64,000 nucleotides of DNA from Ferdinandcohnia sp036962705 (GTDB lineage: Bacteria > Bacillota > Bacilli > Bacillales > Bacillaceae_L), in contig NZ_JBALOQ010000004.1 in the NCBI RefSeq assembly GCF_036962705.1, positions 1-64,000 of the forward strand, given 5' to 3'. A program made the translations under genes and the position numbers. Under the pieces are notes generated by a model, which made no database searches, was not told the DNA's origin, and saw nothing but the letters and a program-made list of their open reading frames with translations. Below, piece by piece: positions 58,271-64,000 of this stretch. The first letter of the stretch is position 1; each line of letters starts with the position of its first letter.

Positions 58271-58924
58271 TTGTTTTTTAATATCTTTTTCACAATCATT
58301 TATATACTTGGTGTGTATTATTTAATTCAGTACAGAATCAGTATTAAAAAGGCTGTCGATCTTTCTAAAGAGGCTCTTTTCCCGCAAACGGAAGAGGAAT
58401 TCCATGGGATTCTCATTCCTACTGAGTATAAGGAAATGGAACCACTCTCTAAATCAACAAAGTCTTATAAATTTGTCAAATGGGGAACCGTTGCTGCAAC
58501 CGTGCTCCTATTGGGATTACTGTTGGTCATCCTTACAACAGACTACTTAGGGTCATCCTTCTTCTCGATGGCGTATTTCTTTTTTGCCATCATTAGTGCC
58601 GTTCGCCACCGTGGAAATTTATTTATATTGCCAAAAGGCATTATCCTGCAAGGAAGATATTTTTCATACAGCCGAGTCAAGGAATATGAAGTCGAACGAA
58701 TTGTGCGTTGGCACGATTTGTATGGTATCAATGACCGCATGAATTTTGGTTATAAGCTAACGATTAAGGTAAAAGGACTTTTTCCATTTGTCAATTTTAT
58801 CGTTGTCGAAAAAGAAGAGCATCTTGAAAAAATCATTGAATTGCTGGAATCGAAAGGAATCCAGGGCAAAAGAATTGCAGACCCCACCCAACAATCTACT
58901 CCGAACATTACAACAAAATCGTAA
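58271..58924 (+). CDS. Membrane protein with PH-like C-terminal domain, unknown
   Basis: This is a 217-aa protein with an N-terminal helix (residues about 3-20), a soluble stretch, two adjacent helices (about 72-95 and 97-112), then a beta-rich C-terminal domain. That domain (GNLFILPKGIILQGRYFSYSRVKEYEVERIVRWHDL, then a helix) recalls bacterial PH or YcxB-like domains. No function is known. It has a TTG start with GGCGGGTGA upstream. A terminator follows. Confidence 0.6.
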   Translation: MFFNIFFTIIYILGVYYLIQYRISIKKAVDLSKEALFPQTEEEFHGILIPTEYKEMEPLSKSTKSYKFVKWGTVAATVLLLGLLLVILTTDYLGSSFFSMAYFFFAIISAVRHRGNLFILPKGIILQGRYFSYSRVKEYEVERIVRWHDLYGINDRMNFGYKLTIKVKGLFPFVNFIVVEKEEHLEKIIELLESKGIQGKRIADPTQQSTPNITTKS

Positions 58925-58925
58925 A

Positions 58926-58952
58926 AACACCAGGACATAAACCTGGTGTTTT
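58926..58952 (+). terminator. Terminator of the PH-like membrane gene
   Basis: AAACACCAGG-acataaa-CCTGGTGTTTTG immediately after the stop. Confidence 0.9.
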
Positions 58953-58965
58953 GTCGTTAGCCGCT

Positions 58966-59073
58966 CTTGTGGGACATGCTTCGGCATTTTCCGCTTGAGC
59001 TTGTACCGCGAAACCAATCTTGCGGGACATGCTTGCGAATTTTTCACCTGTGCTTGTACCGCAAACTACTCTT
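58966..59073. repeat. Array F: two 53-bp units
   Basis: Two copies start at 58966 and 59019 with a 53-bp step: CTTGTGGGACATGCTT..., then GCTTGTACCGCGAAA, and CTTGCGGGACATGCTTG..., then GCTTGTACCGCAAA. Divergence is about 20 percent. It is non-coding, between a terminator and the SOS-type promoter. The period matches array C. Confidence 0.8.
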
Positions 59074-59107
59074 TCAGGCTTCCTCACTCTATCCCTAACC
59101 AAAAACA

Positions 59108-59159
59108 CGAATAAATGTTCTTATTTTTGTTGATAATAGAATATACGTTCGTATATAAT
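59108..59159 (+). promoter_or_regulatory. SOS-type promoter with two LexA (DinR) boxes
   Basis: TTGATA at 59130-59135 and TATAAT at 59154-59159 (18-bp spacer) form a good sigma-A promoter. Box 1 CGAATAAATGTTCT at 59108-59121 lies upstream of -35. Box 2 AGAATATACGTTCG at 59138-59151 lies in the spacer. Both follow the Bacillus GAAY-N4-GTTC core. This placement would block RNA polymerase. Confidence 0.7.
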
Positions 59160-59179
59160 ATAAAAAAGGAGATGATTAC

Positions 59180-59407
59180 ATGCGCTGGATTTTACAACGT
59201 GCCCTGCTTCAGCACACACCTATCGAAATCATCTATATGTCTCAGAATGGGATTCTAACACAACGTCAAATTAAAGTTTTGGAAATACAGAATTCCACAA
59301 TCAAAGCCTATTGCTTACTTCGTAATAAAAAAAGAACCTTTAAAATAGATAGCATCTTATCAGCAGCAGTACCGAGGAATAAAGGAGTTGTTAAATTTGC
59401 AAATTAG
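59180..59407 (+). CDS. Small WYL-like domain protein, SOS-linked
   Basis: This is a 75-aa protein resembling a lone WYL module. It reads HTPIEIIYMSQNGILTQRQIKVLEIQNSTIKAYCLLRNKKRTFKIDSILSA, a strand-strand-helix pattern with the IxYxSxxG opening and RxFxxxxI ending of WYL domains, which often bind single-stranded DNA or nucleotides. AAGGAG lies eight bases before the ATG. The next gene (LexA-like) overlaps it by 11 bp, so both are expressed from the LexA-boxed promoter. Confidence 0.65.
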   Translation: MRWILQRALLQHTPIEIIYMSQNGILTQRQIKVLEIQNSTIKAYCLLRNKKRTFKIDSILSAAVPRNKGVVKFAN

Positions 59408-59648
59408 AACACTACAAATGCGAATGGAGTATACCGAACAAGAGATTCTAGAACAAATTGAAAAATATATGAGGAAACACCGCAAAGCCCCGACGATGCG
59501 TGAGCTTTCAAGACTTTGTACATCAGTGAGTTCAACGAGCACGATCAAGGCATATCTTGATCGTCTCAAGAATAAAGGTTTTCTACATTATGAGCCAAAA
59601 ACGCCGCGTTCCATCGTTTTAAAAAAAGAACTACCCCAGGCGAAATAG
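59397..59648 (+). CDS. Stand-alone LexA DNA-binding domain
   Basis: This protein of about 83 aa is the LexA N-terminal winged HTH only. YTEQEILEQIEKYMRKHRKAPTMRELSRLC, then SSTSTIKAYLDRLKNKGFLHYEPKTPRSIVL follows LexA residues about 5-70. The Ala-Gly cleavage site and Ser/Lys protease of LexA are missing. TTG 59397 has AAAGGAG eight bases upstream. It would bind DNA but could not be self-cleaved. It may compete with LexA at its own promoter or act on a few targets. Confidence 0.75.
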   Translation: MQIRTLQMRMEYTEQEILEQIEKYMRKHRKAPTMRELSRLCTSVSSTSTIKAYLDRLKNKGFLHYEPKTPRSIVLKKELPQAK

Positions 59649-59660
59649 GGTAGTTCTAGA
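59621..59660 (-). terminator. Terminator of the YkvA-type gene
   Basis: On the minus strand GAACTACCC and GGGTAGTTC arms with an 11-base loop are followed by seven T. It overlaps the end of the LexA-like gene. Confidence 0.85.
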
Positions 59661-59664
59661 CAAT

Positions 59665-60033
59665 CTAAAGTTTTTCATCTACATCTGAGGTATCGACATC
59701 ATCGCCAAACCAATCGACTAGCTTTGCTTTTGCTTTTGCTTTGACATTTTCATCGATATGCATGGCCACTTGGAAAAGCGCAACACCTAAAGCTCCCAGA
59801 TCATCTGTAAACCCAATACCTACAGCGAGGTCTGGAATGAGGTCGACCGGAAAAATAAAATACCCTAACGCTGCAAGAATCGTAACCCGTGCTTTTGCAG
59901 GCAGATCAGGCTTTTGGAGTACAAAATAAAGCAAAAGCGCAGTGTATACAACGGAATGGCCAGCTCTTAATGCAAACTTTTTAAGCTTTTCCCAAAATTT
60001 ATCTTCCGAATAATGCTTTTCCATTTCATCCAT
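59665..60033 (-). CDS. DUF1232 (YkvA family) membrane protein
   Basis: This is a protein of about 122 aa with a YkvA/DUF1232 core. It has a helix (GHSVVYTALLLYFVLQKPDLPAKARVTILAALGYF) followed by the signature FPVDLIPDLAVGIGFTDDLGAL, and an acidic tail. The family motif xPxDLIPDxxxxxGxxDD is perfect. Function is unknown. The start at 60033 (MDEMEK) has GGGGG about eight bases upstream. The frame extends to 60111 without a site. Confidence 0.85.
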   Translation of the reverse strand: MDEMEKHYSEDKFWEKLKKFALRAGHSVVYTALLLYFVLQKPDLPAKARVTILAALGYFIFPVDLIPDLAVGIGFTDDLGALGVALFQVAMHIDENVKAKAKAKLVDWFGDDVDTSDVDEKL

Positions 60034-60163
60034 GTGGATCCCCCATTTTATATGATCTGAATCTTTTACTATTATTGTACTACAGAGGTAATCAAATGAA
60101 TCATTGCACAAGCTTTAAAATTCAACTTTTATTAGTTTATGTTACGCAACCATTTTTACACGC

Positions 60164-61957
60164 TTAAAAGCCTTTTTCAAGCTCTTCTACCAATGAACCA
60201 ACATAAGCAACTGCCTTTTTAATTGGTTCTGGTGTTGACATATCGACTCCAGCGAGCTTCATTAACTCCAGTGGTTTCAGTGTTCCACCCGCTTTTAATG
60301 CAGATAGCCAACGTTCTACCGCGGGTTGACCTTCCTCTTGAATCATTTGGGAGGCTGCTGTTGAAGCGGTTAAACCAGCGGAATATGTATACGGATATAA
60401 GCCCATATAATAATGTGGTTGGCGCATCCATGTTAGTGCAGCTAAATCATCCATTTCGACTTCGTCTCCCCAGAATGTGGAAAGCAACTCCGTTTTTTGT
60501 TCACATAAAAGTTGTGCGGTAATTGGTGTTCCATTGTGAGCTAATTCATATAGACGTCGCTGTAATTCACCTTCAAGAATATGGGTGACAAAATTGTGAT
60601 AGTAGGTGCCTAAGGATTGTAAAATAACCCAGCGCTTCATTCGATCATCATTTGACTGAGAAAGAATATGTCTACCGAGCAGCATCTCGTTCATCGTCGA
60701 TGGCGCCTCAATAAAATAGCGTGAAGGACGAGTATTTGAGATACGTTGATTGCGACCCGCTAACACAAAGTGTCCCGCATGCCCTAATTCATGGGCAAGT
60801 GTAAATGTATTTCGCATCGAGTTAGTCCAGGTCATTAAAATATACGGATGGGCGCCATACGGGCTTGCGCAAAATGCACCCGATCGTTTCCCAACATTAT
60901 CCGCTAGGTCGACCCACCTGTTCTGAATTCCATCCTGCATGATTTCAATATATTCTGGTCCCATAACTTGTAGGGCATCAAGAACTAGTTTTGAAGCTTC
61001 CTCATATGTGACCTCAGGGTTAAAATCTGGATCAAGTGGTGCTTTCAAATCACTGTAATACATTTTTTTAAGCCCCAAAACGCGTTGCTTTAATTTTGCA
61101 AGTCGTCTCATATGTGGAGCTAGTTCAGTTTGAATCGTATGTAACTGATTTTGGTACATTTCCTTAGTAACCTGTTGTTCATCTAATAGCATATCTGTTA
61201 CAGACTCAAACCCACGTAAGCGCGCTTCAATAACTTGTTTTTTCACCTCTGTAGCATATGTGGCCGCATATGTGTTTTTATAATTATTCAGTGTTTTAGC
61301 AAAAGCCTTAGAAGCCTGACGACGCAATTCAGTATCTGCTGAGTCCTCATATTTTGGAAATGAATTAAAGGTAAGCGGATGCTCAACTCCATCATCAGTC
61401 GTAAATGCAGTAAACTGCATATCAGAAGTTTTGCTTCTTTGATAAATCATATATGGAGAATCCATTACCTCACCAAAAGCAGCTAATACTTCCTCAGCAT
61501 CCGGTGAAAGGGTATGTTCCTTTGCTTCGAGGATATCTGTTAACGTTTTTTGGAATTCCTCCAAGCCTTGTTCCTCTTTTATGTATGAATCAATCGTTTC
61601 TGCATCTAGCTCAAGCAACTCTGATTTTATAAATGACAAGCTTTCTCTCACATTTGAAATCAAGGATGCTGATCGAGCAGCGTTCGCCTGAAAAACAGAA
61701 TTAGTACCATCCACCGACATATGCAAATCTGCATAGCTCATTACACGCATTACTCTTTCCAACAGTGCATCATCTGCTACTAGGCAGTCAAATAAGGTCT
61801 TTGCACTTTCACCAACTCGTCCCTTGAATTGTGTGACCGTTTCGATGTCTGATTGTACTGACGCAAGCTCCTTCTCCCATGCTTCGGTTGTTTCAAATAA
61901 ATCATCTAAGTTCCATGTTTGTTCAACAGGTACCTCAGCTCGCAATAATGCCATCAT
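60164..61957 (-). CDS. pepF: Oligoendopeptidase F (PepF)
   Basis: This is a 597-aa cytoplasmic zinc metallopeptidase of family M3. The zinc site HELGHAGHF (about residue 388: two His and the catalytic Glu), the third ligand Glu in FIEAPSTMNEM, and the substrate His/Tyr loop QPHYYMGLYPYTYSAGL are present. PepF cuts peptides of about 7-17 residues in protein turnover and peptide signalling. Start MMALLRAEVPVE has AAAGGGGAA upstream. It is a single gene. Confidence 0.95.
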   Translation of the reverse strand: MMALLRAEVPVEQTWNLDDLFETTEAWEKELASVQSDIETVTQFKGRVGESAKTLFDCLVADDALLERVMRVMSYADLHMSVDGTNSVFQANAARSASLISNVRESLSFIKSELLELDAETIDSYIKEEQGLEEFQKTLTDILEAKEHTLSPDAEEVLAAFGEVMDSPYMIYQRSKTSDMQFTAFTTDDGVEHPLTFNSFPKYEDSADTELRRQASKAFAKTLNNYKNTYAATYATEVKKQVIEARLRGFESVTDMLLDEQQVTKEMYQNQLHTIQTELAPHMRRLAKLKQRVLGLKKMYYSDLKAPLDPDFNPEVTYEEASKLVLDALQVMGPEYIEIMQDGIQNRWVDLADNVGKRSGAFCASPYGAHPYILMTWTNSMRNTFTLAHELGHAGHFVLAGRNQRISNTRPSRYFIEAPSTMNEMLLGRHILSQSNDDRMKRWVILQSLGTYYHNFVTHILEGELQRRLYELAHNGTPITAQLLCEQKTELLSTFWGDEVEMDDLAALTWMRQPHYYMGLYPYTYSAGLTASTAASQMIQEEGQPAVERWLSALKAGGTLKPLELMKLAGVDMSTPEPIKKAVAYVGSLVEELEKGF

Positions 61958-62062
61958 AAATTTCCCCTTTCCATATTAAAAAATGTTTCGTAATTCGAAA
62001 TATATACTTGAATTATACCGCACTAATCGAAAAAGTTAAAATATTATCTCGAAAGAAAAAAA

Positions 62063-62098
62063 AATGAAGCTCCTACCATATTCCAGGCAGAAGCTTTT
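62063..62098 (-). terminator. Terminator of the lsrF gene
   Basis: On the minus strand AAGCTTCTGCC pairs with GGTAGGAGCTT (one mismatch) across an eight-base loop, followed by CATTTTTTTT. Confidence 0.8.
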
Positions 62099-62123
62099 TT
62101 ACCATTAATCTTTTCCACTAAAA

Positions 62124-63005
62124 TTATGGATTCGTTAAATCTAAGTAAAACTCATATGCTTCATTATCCGTATATCCCTCATGTACAACCTTACCAACAG
62201 CCTGAATCATTTCTTCAGGATAATCGGATTGGAAGATGTTTCTTCCCATATCAACTCCTGCTGCTCCACCTTGGATGGAATTGTATGCTAATGAAAGTGC
62301 GTCCTTTTCCGGAATTTTCTTTCCGCCGGCAACTACTAATGGTACAGGACAAGCGGAGGCTACCTTCTCAAAATCGTCACAATAATAGGTTTTGACAATT
62401 TGGACACCAAATTCTGCTAGCATTCTAGTTGCTAAGAGGAAGAATTGGCTTGTGCGTTCCATCTCCTTTCCAACAGCAACAACACCCATGGTTGGAATGG
62501 AATATCTCGTTCCGAGATTGACTGCTTTATTTAATTGTTCGATCGTTTCCTTCTGTCCATCAGCACCAATGAATGTTTGTATTGCGATAGCACTAGCATT
62601 CATTCGAATTGCATCCTCAATATCAACAACCATTGATTCATGACTTAGGTCGTCCTGCAATACACTTGAACCTGATGACGCCCTTAGCGCTATTGATTTA
62701 TTGAATGTTGGAGGGACACTACTTCTGATTGCCCCTCTCGTTCCCATTAAACAATCAGCATAATTCGCTAATTTTGGAATAAGGATGTCTAATCTTTCTA
62801 GGCCGGATGTCGGCCCCATAAAATAGCCATGATCAAAAGCTAACATGACTGTCTTTTGGCTTTTAGGATTAAAAATTCTTGATAATCGGTCCTTCATTCC
62901 CCAATCTAAGTTAGCTGCTCCCTTCACATGAAAGCTACCATTATTCGCAAAAGGAGTATCCTCTAAAAATTTCTTTGCTGCTTTGTTCCCAACTACATCT
63001 GCCAT
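62124..63005 (-). CDS. lsrF: LsrF, AI-2 breakdown thiolase
   Basis: This 293-aa class I aldolase-type thiolase is of the LsrF family, which acts on the phosphorylated autoinducer-2 product (3-hydroxy-2,4-pentanedione 5-phosphate), transferring acetyl to CoA. Visible stretches are MLAFDHGYFMGPTSGLERLD, DDLSHESMVVDIEDAIRMNASAIAIQ, the Lys region FGVQIVKTYYCDDFE and GGAAGVDMGRNIFQ. The start at 63005 (MADVVGNK) has GGAAGAAC upstream. The frame to 63032 is less likely. It directly follows lsrB, so it is the last gene of an lsr operon entering from the right. Confidence 0.92.
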   Translation of the reverse strand: MADVVGNKAAKKFLEDTPFANNGSFHVKGAANLDWGMKDRLSRIFNPKSQKTVMLAFDHGYFMGPTSGLERLDILIPKLANYADCLMGTRGAIRSSVPPTFNKSIALRASSGSSVLQDDLSHESMVVDIEDAIRMNASAIAIQTFIGADGQKETIEQLNKAVNLGTRYSIPTMGVVAVGKEMERTSQFFLLATRMLAEFGVQIVKTYYCDDFEKVASACPVPLVVAGGKKIPEKDALSLAYNSIQGGAAGVDMGRNIFQSDYPEEMIQAVGKVVHEGYTDNEAYEFYLDLTNP

Positions 63006-63082
63006 TTTTGTTCTTCCTCTCCTTACTATCATTCTATAATCTTACGAAAAAGGATTTGGCGAAACCGCACAAAGAGCTAAAG

Positions 63083-64000
63083 TTAGAAGTCATAGTCCCC
63101 TGTATTGTCTTTTGTAAATACGATTCTTTCTGGCAACACTATGATTCCGGAATCCTCTGCTTCGTACTCATAGCCTTGAACAGTATTTGGCTCCACTTTT
63201 AATGACCCAAGCTCTGGAACATCAACAGTGTCCCCAACTTTCAACTCATTTCCTTGAGCTAAATAGTAGGCAATGTAGACAGCAAGCGCCCCTTGATCCT
63301 TCACATCCCATAAACCATGGTTCTCGATTGTGTCATTTTCAATATATTGTCTCATTGAATTTGGAGACGCAAATCCAGTAATGATTACATCTTCCTTATC
63401 CAGTCCTTTATTTTGTGCCGCCTGTGCCATTGCAGGAAGAGCAGTTGAGTCAGGACAAATAATGATATCGATGTCTGGATATGAATCTAGAATACTTTCT
63501 CCCACTTGTAGAGACTTTTGTTCATTCCCATCACCAAATTGAGTTGTTACAACTTCCCAATTTGGATATTTTTCTTTTATATATTTATTCGCATAATCAA
63601 CCCATGAATTTTGATCAGGTACAGTCGGACTTGAGTAGAACCATGCCACCTGTTGTGCTTCATCAGGATTTTCAAGCTGACTTGCAGCCATATCGACGAG
63701 CATTGCACCAAGGATGTCAGGTGTACCTTGGTTAATATATGCAGTTCGAAATTTCGGGTCAACATCCGAATCCCAAGTAACGACTTTAATTCCTGCATCT
63801 AATGCCTTTTGTAAAGCTTGATTTAAGCCATCAGAGGTAACTGATGATATCGCAATTGCGTCGGCACCACTATTTACTGCACTATTTATAATTTGCACCT
63901 GATTTGCAACCGTACCCTCTGGTGCTCCATCATATTTCACCTTAAACCCAATCTTATCGGCCATTTCTTGTGCACCATCATTTCCTGATTCAAAAAATGC
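63083..64000 (-). CDS. lsrB: LsrB, AI-2 binding protein (partial, 5' end outside window)
   Basis: This is the C-terminal 305 residues or so of a periplasmic-type sugar-binding protein. It includes NQVQIINSAVNSGADAIAISSVTSDGLNQAL, KVVTWDSDVDPKFRTAYINQGTPDILGAMLVDMA and ITGFASPNSMRQYI. These match LsrB, which captures autoinducer-2 for the Lsr ABC importer. The reading frame is open to the window edge, where the signal peptide and lipobox would lie. Adjacent lsrF supports the assignment over ribose/xylose binders. Confidence 0.92.
   Translation of the reverse strand, partial: AFFESGNDGAQEMADKIGFKVKYDGAPEGTVANQVQIINSAVNSGADAIAISSVTSDGLNQALQKALDAGIKVVTWDSDVDPKFRTAYINQGTPDILGAMLVDMAASQLENPDEAQQVAWFYSSPTVPDQNSWVDYANKYIKEKYPNWEVVTTQFGDGNEQKSLQVGESILDSYPDIDIIICPDSTALPAMAQAAQNKGLDKEDVIITGFASPNSMRQYIENDTIENHGLWDVKDQGALAVYIAYYLAQGNELKVGDTVDVPELGSLKVEPNTVQGYEYEAEDSGIIVLPERIVFTKDNTGDYDF

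Overview
The window is a 64-kb piece of chromosome from a low-GC, aerobic or facultatively anaerobic, spore-former-type Bacillaceae (Bacillus sensu lato). The evidence is strong AGGAGG-type ribosome binding sites, TTG and GTG starts, many T-tailed hairpin terminators, and Bacillus family proteins (YvfRSTU-like, YueI, DbpA/YxiN, YwmB, PepF, CoA-disulfide reductase). There are no rRNA or tRNA genes, no prophage and no complete insertion sequence. About 60 genes are intact. Three loci are visibly broken.

Layout. 1-1.5 kb: the decayed tail of a narGHJI nitrate reductase operon (a NarG-NarJ remnant and a frameshifted narI) with a dense DnaA-box cluster between the two pieces. 1.5-5.1 kb: an ABC-2 exporter with its own two-component system. 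5.1-11 kb: yueI, a hydrolase, the DEAD-box helicase dbpA, an MFS exporter and a broken small membrane gene. 11.7-13.2 kb: a short-chain fatty acid transporter. 13.4-23.5 kb: a nitrate/anaerobic island. It holds a Crp/Fnr regulator, the GAF nitrate sensor NreA, a NarK transporter fused to a PAS domain, and a tight 8-gene operon. In that operon a NasC/NarB-like molybdoenzyme is combined with a 4Fe-4S protein, a Tat-exported Rieske protein and a NarI-like membrane protein. A divergent NreC/NreB-like two-component system follows. 23.5-31.7 kb: an NTF2-like protein, an EamA transporter, a NERD protein, transaldolase, transketolase, a ROK regulator and an HD hydrolase. 31.9-36.5 kb: a polar amino-acid ABC transporter and a lone pair of Opp/Dpp-type permeases. 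36.5-50.6 kb: small membrane proteins, a CoA-transferase with a LytTR regulator, DinB, an AbrB-type membrane protein, an NlpC/P60 hydrolase, an MFS exporter, ATP-grasp, CoA-disulfide reductase and glutamate dehydrogenase. 51-60 kb: DUF2207, HAD, ABM and YbaK proteins, a convergent GGDEF/EAL pair, YwmB and an SOS-type mini-operon. 60-64 kb: PepF and the edge of an AI-2 (Lsr) locus, with LsrF and a truncated LsrB.

How it fits together. The old membrane nitrate reductase is dead here. The living island 13 kb away pairs a Nas-type catalytic subunit with respiratory-looking partners, a nitrate carrier and Nre-type nitrate sensing, so it may be the functional replacement.

The most unusual non-coding feature is a set of tandem arrays in five intergenic regions (26.3, 38.5, 42.0, 50.6 and 59.0 kb). 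Their repeat units differ in sequence but keep a rigid period of 52 or 53 bp. Three of them carry the same CTTCAT-loop-ATGAAG hairpin. A second dispersed family of 130-200-bp structured elements sits at gene ends (23.6, 31.7, 33.4 and 42.6 kb).
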